This document shows, in pieces, positions 29,401 through 38,212 of a stretch of DNA of 64,000 bases; positions within the stretch are counted from its first letter, which is position 1, and every line of letters begins with the position of its first letter. Below the pieces are notes generated by a model. It did not search any database and had not been told where the DNA came from. It worked only from the letters and a program-made list of their open reading frames with translations. Location of the stretch: the NCBI GenBank assembly GCA_001314545.1, contig LIHN01000018.1:124001-188000 (forward strand). The letters run 5' to 3'. Both the position numbers and the translations under genes were made by a program. This DNA is from Bacteroidetes bacterium HLUCCA01 (GTDB lineage: Bacteria; Bacteroidota; Rhodothermia; Balneolales; HLUCCA01).

Positions 29401-29803
29401 TCAGCTGCAGCAAGAGGGTGGTTTTTCTCCGGGTGACCAGCTCAGCAGTGAGCTGGAACGACTCGCTGAACAGATGGAGGATGCCATCAATGACCTGCGC
29501 GGAGGTGTGACAGAGGAACGTGTGCTGGTTCAGCGCCAGCAGAATATTCTGTCACGCATGCTGCAGGCCGAGCGTGCGCTCAATGAACGTGACGAGGACG
29601 AGGAGCGCCGCGGCGAGGAAGCCACGGACGTAGAGCGTATCAGTCCGTCAGAGCTGACCCTGGAAACCCTCCGGGAGGAAATAGAGCGGCGTATGCTGCA
29701 GTCTGATGACACCCGCTTCACCCGGGAATATCAGGAGCTGATTCGCCAGTACTTCCGGATTCTCGAGGAGCAGGAACGGCGGCGCTCAGCCGGGGACCGT
29801 TAA
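26420..29803 (+). CDS. DUF4175-type membrane protein with long glutamine-rich coiled coil
   Basis: This 1,127-residue protein starts with hydrophobic segments (residues about 28-75, and 153-172) and is followed by a beta-rich region to about 510. From about 515 to the end it is almost entirely charged and glutamine-rich coiled coil with a short glycine linker (GQGGGGGMS) near 935. This layout fits the DUF4175 family, whose members often sit by MoxR and vWA genes. The start is uncertain: TTG at 26420 gives the longest form, an ATG at 26489 is possible. The function is unknown; an envelope scaffold or mechanosensing role would be speculation. Confidence 0.75.
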   Translation: MSRKIPTIDHVSAVLNGLYQSLGMRRIFASFFLGSGITLLGLWLTLLMESWLWMSPFIRTIGLTLSVIAGLSASLVMYIRIPRPDFTQLYRDVSVQRKLPELRYLMDLQRTAGPDRSSLHDAAMDQQRSSLNSQTLESEINAYRSGHEITGTLQLASFLSIIGLLLFGGFSVIEQAAFQRILTPSEAYFRPNPFTFSVSPGDSTLEQGTGQQIRVNFTSGQQLPEQVRLAFRTRAETDFRLQPMETESEGNFVSSSLQLFDNAEYYLLMDGYRSEVYELQVQLLPRFTDLQITGIPPAYTGIDTLRLNYPFSRVETYPGTEIQIAGGVNQPLSKIVINSTLRDSVSMSLQDDSSTYATAFTTTSSRDSLWFDLRESGGLQNRNTFSFEIVPVADQSPLVQLTEPESLVSLLEPSELEMAYEMEDDFGFSRIRLGYVVERSFGGSGQQTRYIALPTPSDRIATGQYTWNLSELQLLPLDAVRYWIEVTDNDAYSGFKTTRSAEQRVVVQSITENLLAQEEQENEVADQLRDFQQAYEQNRREFEDLRQQILQNEGDNWDQQQAAEDIRESREELSRQLDEITEQFEQLREDLADDNQLSQETKALYEDLQRLIEEIDDPAILEAMQKLQEGLHDMNMDQVRESMEQLEFDEERYQQRLERTLELFRDLQMNAELDRMNAILEDLAQQEESLIGDEIPSAQEQQQRQQQIQENLDMVRQKLEELPERSSRRNQQEISRLSEELQEQIRQTDQQLGEDLQQLQQGGEGSDQESQQRREEIRDQLESMQQQISQSSQMMGQESVQVNRRALLGLMQNLLLLSDAQEELVEKTGNLVQGSAGFVEAARDQRVISRSFSQITDSLFRVSAEVPRFPNLINDRKAVVQQHLDRAVQLLAERDRNRSVSEERTALGGINDIASMLADLLEQLDNMSGQGGGGGMSAEQLTEQLQQMSGEQARLNQMMQDMINDMAGERLMQDQMERLDQMARQQNEIRRQLRQLQQEGGFSPGDQLSSELERLAEQMEDAINDLRGGVTEERVLVQRQQNILSRMLQAERALNERDEDEERRGEEATDVERISPSELTLETLREEIERRMLQSDDTRFTREYQELIRQYFRILEEQERRRSAGDR

Positions 29804-29908
29804 ATTCAGGCTGCTTGTAAGCACCTATCCGGCGGATTCAGCATTACGATGGAACACTTACACCAACAGGTTACGTACGGAACTGAAATCAGCGCCCTGC
29901 AGGATTAC

Positions 29909-30646
29909 TCACGACCCGGCCAGGGTCTGATAGGCTTCAAGAACCCCCAGACTGGTCTTGCCTTTGGTAACAGTAACGTTCTTCAACGACTTTACCGCAT
30001 CAACTGCATTGGCCGGAGCAAAAGCCCTGCCTGTAATTTCCAATGCCGGCACATCTCCGCCGCTGTCGCCGATATATGCCATCTCTTCCAACGGTATTCC
30101 GGTGACCCTCGATAAGTTTCTGAGTCCTCCGGCCTTATTGCAGGATTTCAGGATGATATTCACCGATACTTCGGTGTGGTGAACTTCGAAATTCGGGAAA
30201 TTTTCCTCCACGTACGACCTCGCCTTGTCAAAAACACGTAGTATGACATTCACATCACTATGAATAACGCCGGCATCGGTCTGTTTGCTGAATTCGAGCA
30301 TTACTTCACTGAAATCTTCACGAATAAGATGTTTGACCCAGCTGCGGACCTCGGCTACCTCCTGCTCGTGCTGGTAATAGTCGGGCGAGAACTCGAGCTG
30401 CTGTTTTTGCGGATAATAGATACCACCGCCGCTTTCAAAGACTATCGGCTGTCGTACATCAAGCCACTGGGCTACGGCCTCGGCATACGGAAAAGGCCGG
30501 CCGCTGCAAATACTGAGTTGAGGTATATCGGGGTTCGACTGAGAAAGCTGATTGAGTTCGCGAATCCAGGAAATACTGGGCCAATGGGGAGTTACAAACG
30601 GGATGGTTATGCAGCCGTCGAGGTCAACGACAAATAATTTGGTCAT
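29909..30646 (-). CDS. HAD-superfamily phosphatase (Cof/SPP-like)
   Basis: The 245-residue protein opens with the HAD nucleophile motif FVVDLDGCIT, has SICSGRP (motif II Ser/Thr region), a conserved lysine in ILKSCNKAGGLRNLSRVTG, and motif IV in MAYIGDSGGDVPALEITG. A middle cap domain of type C2 gives the usual Cof/sucrose-phosphatase shape. The substrate is a small phosphorylated metabolite. It is the last gene after glycerate kinase and the vWA protein, 25 bases downstream of the latter. Confidence 0.84.
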   Translation of the reverse strand: MTKLFVVDLDGCITIPFVTPHWPSISWIRELNQLSQSNPDIPQLSICSGRPFPYAEAVAQWLDVRQPIVFESGGGIYYPQKQQLEFSPDYYQHEQEVAEVRSWVKHLIREDFSEVMLEFSKQTDAGVIHSDVNVILRVFDKARSYVEENFPNFEVHHTEVSVNIILKSCNKAGGLRNLSRVTGIPLEEMAYIGDSGGDVPALEITGRAFAPANAVDAVKSLKNVTVTKGKTSLGVLEAYQTLAGS

Positions 30647-30671
30647 AAAGAAATTGGATTAATCGACAGGT

Positions 30672-31697
30672 TCAGTCATTGACGGGCGGGCGGTACCGTG
30701 GCAAGGCCAGGGCAACTAACAGTGCTACGAGTGCAAGGGCAACAAACCAACGATACTGATTCTTGTAGTCAGCATATTCCTCGGCACTCAGACTTTGAGC
30801 ATCCATATCCGACAGGCGGGAAATAAATCCGTCCATTCCATCCGCACTTCGTGTGATTTCGTAGTATTGCCCTCTTCCGGATTGCGCTATCTCCTGCAAA
30901 AGACCGGGTTCAAGCCGCGAGGTTACAATCTGCTGACCGGCGTCACGCACGTAGTCAAGCAACCGGCCGGTATCCGGGTCGTAGATTGGAATGGTTGCCC
31001 CTCCTGCCGTACCAATCCCAACCGAATGCAGGAGAATTCCCTGTTGGGTCAGCCGGTCGGTGACAGACCGAATATCTTCACTGTGATCTTCCCCGTCGGA
31101 TATGAGCAGCAGCACACGGACCGTCTGCCCGTTTTCATCGGATGCCGACTCAAAGGCATTCAGTGCCGTGCGGAGTGCTTCCTGAAAATTTGTGCTTCCG
31201 CTGGGCATGAGGGATGGATCGGCAATATTCAGAAAGGTTCGGAATGCAGCATAGTCGGAAGTAAGAGGCGCCAATTGCACCGCTTCACCGGAAAATGCGA
31301 CCAACCCTATACGGTCGCCCTGCAGTCGGTCAATCATGCGGAGAATCTCGAACCTCGCTTTATCAAGCCGGTTGGGACGCACATCCTGTGCCAGCATACT
31401 CCTGGAAACGTCCAGCACAACCATAATATCCACACCACGGCGCTCAACCTGACGAACTTCGGTACCAATTTGGGGACCAGCCAGAGCGATAATAATCAGA
31501 ACCAGCGCCACGTAGGTTAAAAAAGAGGATATTTTCCGGTTTGTAGTGATTTCATTGGCATAAAGCTTTGAAAATACGTCATCGGAAAAGTATTTCTGCC
31601 TACGTTTCCTGAGATACCTGCGATAGAAGGCAGAACCGATAAGCATCGCTGCTGCAAGCAAGAGCAACCAAAGATAGGCAGGGTTTTCCCAGGTCAT
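30672..31697 (-). CDS. vWA-domain membrane protein, BatA/BatB-like
   Basis: The 341-residue protein has an N-terminal transmembrane pair (residues about 8-25 and 58-75), a von Willebrand A domain with a complete MIDAS (DVSRSM near 95-100, the SGSTNF threonine, and LISDGEDH), and a C-terminal helix near 318-335 with a short tail. This is the BatA/BatB architecture, with the domain in the periplasm. These proteins usually work with a MoxR ATPase; here moxR is 18 kb away. The start is 4 bases after the glycerate kinase stop, so the two are translationally coupled. Confidence 0.9.
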   Translation of the reverse strand: MTWENPAYLWLLLLAAAMLIGSAFYRRYLRKRRQKYFSDDVFSKLYANEITTNRKISSFLTYVALVLIIIALAGPQIGTEVRQVERRGVDIMVVLDVSRSMLAQDVRPNRLDKARFEILRMIDRLQGDRIGLVAFSGEAVQLAPLTSDYAAFRTFLNIADPSLMPSGSTNFQEALRTALNAFESASDENGQTVRVLLLISDGEDHSEDIRSVTDRLTQQGILLHSVGIGTAGGATIPIYDPDTGRLLDYVRDAGQQIVTSRLEPGLLQEIAQSGRGQYYEITRSADGMDGFISRLSDMDAQSLSAEEYADYKNQYRWFVALALVALLVALALPRYRPPVND

Positions 31698-31701
31698 CGG
31701 T

Positions 31702-32988
31702 TCAGTGTATCAGAATAAGTTGGAGGTCGGTCAGATTGGTACCGGTTGGTCCGGGTTGGAAGATAGCATCAATCTGCGAAAAATAGGTATAGGAATCGAA
31801 TTTTGTGAGGTATTCGGCTGTATCCAGATTCATTTTTCGGGCCAATAACGCAGTTTGTTCGGTGCATATTGCACCCGCTGCCGGGGTGTTTCCGTCGATG
31901 CCGTCTGTACCGGCACTCAACAGGGTGATATGGGTACCCGGCCGGGTTTGAGCCAGACGATGCAGCGGGTCGGCCAGCATGAGTGCCAGGTGCGTGTTCC
32001 TCCCTCCCTTACCGGCTGCCGGACCAACTTTCAGGTCGGCCTCGCCGAAGTAAATGCGCAGGGTTGGCGGCGTATCTCCGTTCTGGCCGCGATTTCGAAG
32101 CTCGGATTCAAGATCACCGACTATCATGGAGACCAGGTTGTCCATTGCTCCGCTGAAAGCTGCATTCATGGCATGCGATCGGATACCCTTTGCACGTGCT
32201 TTTCGGGCGATGGCAGCGGCATTCTGTTCCGGTGTGGCGAGCATTACGTTGTAAACCTGTAGGCGGGCTGCGGAAGCGGCGTTATGGGGAGGCTGGGTTG
32301 GTGCACTTCCGATGGTCTGGAGATCATTTCCGGGGACATCGGAAATTACGAAATTCACCACATCCGCGCCGTTGAATGCCTCCAGAAGCCGCCCTCCCTT
32401 AACCGCGGAGAGTTGCTTGCGGGTCCGGTTCATTTCGGCGATAGAAGCTCCTGATGCAAGAAGCTCACGGAATCGTTGCCGTTTGTGCTCCATGGTAACC
32501 CCGGGCGCCGGCTTTGCCAGCATTGCCGATGCCCCTCCTGTCAGTGCAAACAGAACGAGGTCGTCTGCCCGGACCTCACGGGCGATTTCAATAAGTTTTT
32601 CTGTACTTCGCAGGGAGTGCTCGCCCGGTACCGGGTGGTCGCCGGGAAGCATGTATACACCCGTTGCTGTGTGCGTGGCGTCGGGTTGTGGCAGCGCCGA
32701 AACCGGACCGATTACCGCTCCGCCGGCAAGACGTTTGCCCAGTAACTGAATCATACCCTCTGCCAGTGAAAAAGCACCCTTCCCGGCCCCGAACACCCAT
32801 ACATTCCGATAGGAATTCAGGTTGATTTCATGTCCGTCGGGCAACCGAAGCATCGATTTCGTGAAGGATGTCTGCTCCAGAAACCGGGCTGCGGGCTGCA
32901 TCGCATCCATAGCTTCGGCAAACATCTGCCTGAGCAATTCAAACTGTGGTCGGGGATCGGAGGTAGGGGGCGTTTTTTCAGAAGTCAT
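31702..32988 (-). CDS. Glycerate 2-kinase, MOFRL family
   Basis: A 428-residue kinase of the GckA/TtuD class that phosphorylates D-glycerate. It contains VWVFGAGKGAFSLAEGM, LPGDHPVPGEHSLRST, LFALTGGASAMLAKPAPG, NFVISDVPGNDLQTIGSAPT and the C-terminal MOFRL domain with GKGGRNTHLALMLA and LSAGTDGIDGNTPAAGA. The first 30 residues are low complexity. It heads a three-gene minus-strand unit with the vWA protein and the HAD phosphatase. Confidence 0.9.
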   Translation of the reverse strand: MTSEKTPPTSDPRPQFELLRQMFAEAMDAMQPAARFLEQTSFTKSMLRLPDGHEINLNSYRNVWVFGAGKGAFSLAEGMIQLLGKRLAGGAVIGPVSALPQPDATHTATGVYMLPGDHPVPGEHSLRSTEKLIEIAREVRADDLVLFALTGGASAMLAKPAPGVTMEHKRQRFRELLASGASIAEMNRTRKQLSAVKGGRLLEAFNGADVVNFVISDVPGNDLQTIGSAPTQPPHNAASAARLQVYNVMLATPEQNAAAIARKARAKGIRSHAMNAAFSGAMDNLVSMIVGDLESELRNRGQNGDTPPTLRIYFGEADLKVGPAAGKGGRNTHLALMLADPLHRLAQTRPGTHITLLSAGTDGIDGNTPAAGAICTEQTALLARKMNLDTAEYLTKFDSYTYFSQIDAIFQPGPTGTNLTDLQLILIH

Positions 32989-33314
32989 GCAACCAAAATA
33001 GGTAAACTACGGCAAACTGTGCAGATAAATCCCGTTTTCCCCGGGGTAATGGTCATCTGCAGCATCATCAGGCAGGCTGTAACCGCCACTGCGAAAGACA
33101 CCGGGAATGACAGAAGTCCGGGAATGGAACCGCAACACCCCTACTATTTAACGGTTCCTTATGGGGGGCAGGTTTTGTATCTTTAACGCCAAGAATTTGC
33201 GGTTTTATTCCGGCGTGCATACCGGAATCTGCCACCGTTAACCTGCTTTTGGCCAGGCTGTCAAAACCAGGTATGCGGTGGAAATCAACGCCGCCAACCC
33301 TCCGATGAAAATCA
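32989..33314 (+). promoter_or_regulatory. 326-base divergent intergenic region before cysS
   Basis: No gene is visible here. A possible -7 element TATCTTTA lies at 33178-33185, with no good -33 partner. Downstream of it a perfect inverted repeat, ATTCCGG at 33207-33213 and CCGGAAT at 33222-33228 (8-base loop), would fall in the cysS leader. Confidence 0.3.
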
Positions 33315-34769
33315 ATGGAAAAACTACACGTCTTCAACACCCTTACCCGCAGCAAAGAACGCTTCGTTCCTCTTCAGGAAGGCTTCGTTGGCATGTACGT
33401 CTGCGGTCCAACCGTCTACGGAGATGCCCATCTGGGCCACGCCAAGAGTTACGTCTCCTTTGATATCATCGTTCGTTATCTCCGCTATCTGGGCTTCAAG
33501 GTCCGTTATGTGCAAAACATTACCGATGTAGGCCATCTCACTGATGATGCCGATGACGGTGAGGACAAGCTCCAGAAGCAGTCCATAGCCGAGCGTAAGG
33601 AACCCATGGAAATAGCCGAGCACTACACCTACACCTATTTCCGTGATATGGACGCCCTGAATGTGCTCCGACCCGATATTTCTCCGCGGGCAACCGGCCA
33701 CATACCCGAACAAATTGCCATGATTGAACAGCTCCTGGAAAAGGGTCATGCCTATCCGGCCGATGGTAATGTCTACTTCGATGTGACCAGTGACCCCGAT
33801 TATGGCAAACTTTCAGGCAGGAAGCTGGACGAAGCTGAGAGCGGCACACGGGTGAATACGGCCGGCGACAAACGCAATCCGGCCGACTTCGCCCTGTGGA
33901 AAAAAGCGGATTCTTCCCATCTGATGCAATGGCCGTCTCCCTGGGGACCGGGCTATCCGGGCTGGCACATTGAATGCTCGGCCATGAGCTCAAAATATCT
34001 CGGCCGCACCTTTGATATTCACGGAGGGGGACTGGAAAATCAGTTCCCGCACCACGAGTGTGAAATTGCCCAAAGCGAGTGCGCCCATGGCCAGGATTTT
34101 GTCAAGTATTGGCTGCATAACAATATGGTCACGCTCAACGGACAGAAGATGGGTAAATCGTTGGGGAATGCCATCAGTCTGCAGCAATTTTTCACCGGAA
34201 ATCATCCGCTGCTCACCCGGAGCTGGAGTCCGGCCGTGATCCGGTTTTTCCTGCTCCAAAGCCACTATCGAAGTACTACCGATTTCTCGGAGCAGGCGCT
34301 GGAAGCGGCTGAAAGCGGCCTGAAGAATCTGACCTCCATCCTGGATACGCTTATGAAATCGCCGGATACGGGTAAGGGTGCTCATTTTGACACCCACGCT
34401 TTGCAGGCAGAACTGGAAGCCCAGATGAATGACGATTTCAACACGGCGCGGGCCCTGGCTGTGTTGTTTGATCGACTCAAGCCCCTGCGTACTGCGGTAA
34501 CCAGCGGACAGATACCGGTCAATATGGCCGAAGTCAAAGACCTGTTGAGCCGGTTTACCGTTGATGTGCTGGGTCTGCAGCAAACCGAAAACATACCCGC
34601 AGATGGCACGGAAAAACTGGATGCCGCGCTGCAACTCATTATCGAACTCCGGGCTCAGGCTCGCAAAGAGCGAGACTGGCCAACCGCCGATCTTATCCGC
34701 GACAGACTGGCGGCAGCCGGCATCCGCATTGAAGATGGTCCTGCCGGATCCACCTACAAAATCGATTAA
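33315..34769 (+). CDS. cysS: Cysteinyl-tRNA synthetase
   Basis: This 484-residue class I synthetase charges tRNA-Cys. It has the zinc-binding and HIGH-type motif VCGPTVYGDAHLGHA near residues 28-40, the ECSAMS and HHECEIAQSE zinc/substrate regions, WLHNNMVTLNGQKMGKSLGN with the KMSKS-type loop near 277, and a DALR-like C-terminal helical domain ending in RKERDWPTADLIRDRL. The length is typical. It is first in cysS-lgt-rlmN. Confidence 0.96.
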   Translation: MEKLHVFNTLTRSKERFVPLQEGFVGMYVCGPTVYGDAHLGHAKSYVSFDIIVRYLRYLGFKVRYVQNITDVGHLTDDADDGEDKLQKQSIAERKEPMEIAEHYTYTYFRDMDALNVLRPDISPRATGHIPEQIAMIEQLLEKGHAYPADGNVYFDVTSDPDYGKLSGRKLDEAESGTRVNTAGDKRNPADFALWKKADSSHLMQWPSPWGPGYPGWHIECSAMSSKYLGRTFDIHGGGLENQFPHHECEIAQSECAHGQDFVKYWLHNNMVTLNGQKMGKSLGNAISLQQFFTGNHPLLTRSWSPAVIRFFLLQSHYRSTTDFSEQALEAAESGLKNLTSILDTLMKSPDTGKGAHFDTHALQAELEAQMNDDFNTARALAVLFDRLKPLRTAVTSGQIPVNMAEVKDLLSRFTVDVLGLQQTENIPADGTEKLDAALQLIIELRAQARKERDWPTADLIRDRLAAAGIRIEDGPAGSTYKID

Positions 34770-34772
34770 CCT

Positions 34773-35855
34773 ATGCAAGATTATTTCATTTGGGATGGAA
34801 GTCCCGTACTGGTGGAACTGGGTCCTTTTTCCCTGCCCTTTGACCTGAGCATTCCCGGACTGGTTCTGGCCCTGATTGTATACTATGCTGCTGTTTTTCA
34901 GCTTGGCAAACCATCGCAAAAGGGCAGCAAGTCCCGGAAGCGTAAACCAACCGATACACCTGCAGCTACCTTGAACGGCTGGCAACGTGCCGGAATAGCC
35001 GCCGGGGCCTTTGGACTGGGGCAACTGCTTTTTATGGCGTCGGATGCCGGCACCATTTCCCAGATTGGTCCTATTGCCCTGCGCTGGTACGGCCTGTTGT
35101 TTGCTACCTCGTTTCTGCTGGGATACTACCTGGGCAGCAAGACCTTTGAACATGCCGGGAAGCCCCAGCAGCAGCCCGAAACCCTGTTTCTGTATCTAAT
35201 GGCGGGCACGGTACTCGGCGCGCGACTGGGACATGTATTTTTCTACGATTTCGATTACTACATCCGGAACCTCAATGAAATCTTCTACTTCTGGCAGGGC
35301 GGGCTGGCCTCCCACGGCGCCGTTGCCGGTGTTTTGCTGGCTATCTACGCCTTTACCCGAAAATATCCTGATTCCGGCTTTCTGTGGACGGCCGACCGCA
35401 TCGCCATCCCCTTTGCAATAGGCGGGGCATTTGTACGCATCGGGAATTTCTTCAACTCAGAAATTCTGGGAAGTCCCACCGACGTCAGCTGGGCGGTCAT
35501 ATTTGCACGGGAAGATATGGTTCCCCGCCACCCGGCTATGCTCTATGAGTCCTTTTCATACCTGATCATTTTTATCCTCCTCATTGTGGTGTACCGATAC
35601 TTCCGCAATAATCCGCCTGTCGGGGTATTAACCGGTATATTCATGGCCGGTGTTTTTCTGGCACGGTTCGTCATTGAATTTGCCAAAGAGCGTCAACCCG
35701 GGTTTGATGAAACATTATCCTTTCTGAGCATGGGCCAACTGCTGAGTATTCCCTTAATTGCCGTGGGAATCTGGCTGCTGGTTCGCGCCGACTGGGCTTC
35801 GGGTCAGTCTGCACGGCTTCAGTCCGGCCAGAAGCAAACCGGTACCTCCCAATGA
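34773..35855 (+). CDS. lgt: Prolipoprotein diacylglyceryl transferase
   Basis: Lgt attaches diacylglycerol to the lipobox cysteine of prelipoproteins. The 360-residue protein has about eight transmembrane segments and the family core: IALRWYGLLFATSFLLGYYL, GARLGHVFFYD, FWQGGLASHGAVAG, AFVRIGNFFNSEILGSPTD and HPAMLYESFSYL. It is longer than E. coli Lgt because of an inserted hydrophilic loop after the first helix (residues about 45-70). It starts 3 bases after cysS and overlaps rlmN by four bases (ATGA). Confidence 0.95.
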   Translation: MQDYFIWDGSPVLVELGPFSLPFDLSIPGLVLALIVYYAAVFQLGKPSQKGSKSRKRKPTDTPAATLNGWQRAGIAAGAFGLGQLLFMASDAGTISQIGPIALRWYGLLFATSFLLGYYLGSKTFEHAGKPQQQPETLFLYLMAGTVLGARLGHVFFYDFDYYIRNLNEIFYFWQGGLASHGAVAGVLLAIYAFTRKYPDSGFLWTADRIAIPFAIGGAFVRIGNFFNSEILGSPTDVSWAVIFAREDMVPRHPAMLYESFSYLIIFILLIVVYRYFRNNPPVGVLTGIFMAGVFLARFVIEFAKERQPGFDETLSFLSMGQLLSIPLIAVGIWLLVRADWASGQSARLQSGQKQTGTSQ

Positions 35856-36958
35856 GCGAGACAACCGAACAACGGCACGATCTGAAATCGCTCACCAAAC
35901 GGGAACTGGCCGAATTGTGTGCCGGTCTCGGCATGAAAAAATTTCGCAGCGACCAGATTTTCCAGTGGCTCTATCAAAAAGGCGCGGTCACCTTTGATGA
36001 AATGACCAACCTGCCCAAAGACCTGCGTGAAAAACTTGGAGAAATAGCCTACATACGCAGTCTGAGCCTGCACCAGAAACAAACCTCCCGTGACGGGACC
36101 ACCAAATATCTGTACAATCTGCACGATGGCAACCGTGTTGAAGCCGTACTTATTCCGGAATTTTTTGACGATGGTGTGGCCGACCGGCTCACGGTCTGTG
36201 TTTCTTCACAGGTTGGTTGTGTATTCGGATGCGCCTTCTGTGCCACCGGGAAAATGGGGTTCTTCCGTAACCTGACCCCCGGCGAAATTGTGGATCAAAT
36301 CACGACCATCAACCTGGATTCCCTCGAACGGTTCGGCAAGCGCATCACCAATATCGTGTATATGGGGATGGGTGAACCCCTGCACAACTACCAGGCGGTA
36401 ATGACCTCCACGGAAATCCTGACCGACCCGCTCTCGCTGGACCTCTCCCCGCGCCGAATTACGGTTTCAACGGTCGGTCTGACCCGACAGATCCGGCAGA
36501 TTGCCGATGAAAACCGTCCTTTCAACCTTGCCATCTCCCTGCATGCGGCCTCCGATGAAAAACGGGACCAGATCATGCCCATTAACGACAAACTGGATCT
36601 CGGCGCACTTAAGGATGCGCTGCAGCACTACCATCGGAGCACCGGAAAGCCGGTAACCTTTGAATATCTGCTCTTTGACGGTTTTAACGACCATCCTTCC
36701 GATGCCGAAAATCTTGCTGCCATTACCCGCTGGCTGCCTAGCAAGGTAAACATCATCATGTACAACAATGTGCTTGGCGTAGCACTGCAGCGGGCCAGGG
36801 AAGAACGACTCAATGCCTTTATGAAGCAGCTCACCCGTGAGCGTGTACGGGCAACGGTACGAAGAAGCCGGGGCGATGACATTGACGCCGGTTGCGGTCA
36901 GCTGGCCATCCGGGAAGGCCAGGCGCAAGGCAAAACCATGGCCAAAGCGACGCCCTGA
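35852..36958 (+). CDS. rlmN: Dual-specificity RNA methyltransferase RlmN
   Basis: This 368-residue radical SAM enzyme methylates C2 of adenosine 2503 in 23S rRNA and of A37 in some tRNAs. It carries the cluster motif GCVFGCAFCATGKMGF (CxxxCxxC), NIVYMGMGEPLHNY, RRITVSTVGL, and near the C-terminus VTFEYLLFDGFND and the cysteine in DIDAGCGQLA that takes part in the ping-pong mechanism. Its start overlaps the lgt stop, so coupling is likely. Confidence 0.96.
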   Translation: MSETTEQRHDLKSLTKRELAELCAGLGMKKFRSDQIFQWLYQKGAVTFDEMTNLPKDLREKLGEIAYIRSLSLHQKQTSRDGTTKYLYNLHDGNRVEAVLIPEFFDDGVADRLTVCVSSQVGCVFGCAFCATGKMGFFRNLTPGEIVDQITTINLDSLERFGKRITNIVYMGMGEPLHNYQAVMTSTEILTDPLSLDLSPRRITVSTVGLTRQIRQIADENRPFNLAISLHAASDEKRDQIMPINDKLDLGALKDALQHYHRSTGKPVTFEYLLFDGFNDHPSDAENLAAITRWLPSKVNIIMYNNVLGVALQRAREERLNAFMKQLTRERVRATVRRSRGDDIDAGCGQLAIREGQAQGKTMAKATP

Positions 36959-37105
36959 CGGCAACGGCGGGGTAAGCCGGGCAGCAGTGCGACTTTTCAG
37001 CTATGCCGGAAAGGCTGCTTTTGCCCGATGTTCACCGCTGCCTGCGCAGGCAAGCCGGAAGACGATTTCAGACGTCATGCACTGCAGCAGCAAAGGGGGT
37101 ACGGC

Positions 37106-38200
37106 TTAGTGAATCAGACTGAGGAGCCGACTAAAACGGGGCAAATTGGTCTCGTGATTCCAGGAGAAATAGACAATAGCCGGTTTGCCGATCACATGAT
37201 CGTCCGGCACGAAACCCCAGTGTCTGGAATCCTCGCTGTTATCCCGGTTGTCACCCATCATGAAATAGTAATCTTTCTGGACTGTGTAGGTCAAAGCGGG
37301 CTGGCCGTTGATTACAAATCCATCGGGTGTCCGCTGTACCTCATTACGCTCATGACGTTCAACCACATCCCGGTACACGGCCCAGGTTTCATCGCTTAAT
37401 TCAAGTTCCATCCCTTTGTAGGGGATCACGAAGGCCGGAAGATGATCATGGTTACCGTCCATTCCCCTACGGAAGGTAAAATTACTGCGGATGTAATCCT
37501 GAGCCGAGTCAGGTCGCATGCGCGGCTCCACGGAAACCACTTCATCCCAGCTTTGGATTTCCTCGCGGACCGCTCCGGTCATGTTCACCACAAAAGTCCC
37601 CGGGCTCTCGCTGCCAAGCAGCATTCCACCGGCCAGGCGGACCTTGGAATCGTTCAGGCGAATGCGTTCACGGGTCGTGACTGTGTAGAGCTGCTCATAG
37701 GTTTCCATTACTTCCGCCGGCTCACCGTTGATGTAGAGGACTTTTTCGCGGATTTCAAGTTCATCGCCCGGCATTCCCACCGCCCGCTTGATGTAATTGG
37801 TTTTTTGCGAGATGGGTTTTGCATCAACCGGATAGTTGAAAACCACTATATCATTTCGTTTGATATCCTGAAATCCGGGAATCCGGAACCAGGGAAGGGT
37901 TACCCCGGGAACATGGATGGATGTGAACGGGAGGGCGATGGTCATCGGAGTCCGCGGACCGTAGTTCATTTTGGAAACAATCAGGAAGTCGCCGGTGAGC
38001 AGGGTCTGCTCCATGGACGGTGTGGGGATGCGGTACGCTTCAAAGAAGAAGGTGCGGATAATGATGGCGGCGATGGCAGCCCACAATGCCGCATCCAGCC
38101 AGCTCTTTGCCCATGCTTTGGCACGAGCCATGGTATCGGCTTCGTTACGGTCTTTCCGCCGGGAAGAGCGTCGGCGGGTCGTCTTGTCGTTTTTGGTCAA
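37106..38200 (-). CDS. lepB: Signal peptidase I
   Basis: The 364-residue membrane protease removes signal peptides on the outer face of the membrane. After a basic N-terminus comes one transmembrane helix (residues about 34-52), then the catalytic serine in IPTPSMEQTLLTGD (Ser62), the catalytic lysine in NYIKRAVGMPGDELEI, and the conserved C-terminal MGDNRDNSEDSRHWGFVP. A large insertion between the last two boxes, common in Bacteroidota, makes it longer than E. coli counterparts in that region. It is third after lepA and a secreted unknown. Confidence 0.95.
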   Translation of the reverse strand: MTKNDKTTRRRSSRRKDRNEADTMARAKAWAKSWLDAALWAAIAAIIIRTFFFEAYRIPTPSMEQTLLTGDFLIVSKMNYGPRTPMTIALPFTSIHVPGVTLPWFRIPGFQDIKRNDIVVFNYPVDAKPISQKTNYIKRAVGMPGDELEIREKVLYINGEPAEVMETYEQLYTVTTRERIRLNDSKVRLAGGMLLGSESPGTFVVNMTGAVREEIQSWDEVVSVEPRMRPDSAQDYIRSNFTFRRGMDGNHDHLPAFVIPYKGMELELSDETWAVYRDVVERHERNEVQRTPDGFVINGQPALTYTVQKDYYFMMGDNRDNSEDSRHWGFVPDDHVIGKPAIVYFSWNHETNLPRFSRLLSLIH

Positions 38201-38212
38201 GATCTTCCTCTG

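Noticed and set aside
33990-35153. Minus-strand open frame of 387 codons
   Set aside because: It is antisense to cysS and lgt, both fully supported. Its composition (Q, G, H rich) and lack of motifs mark it as a shadow.
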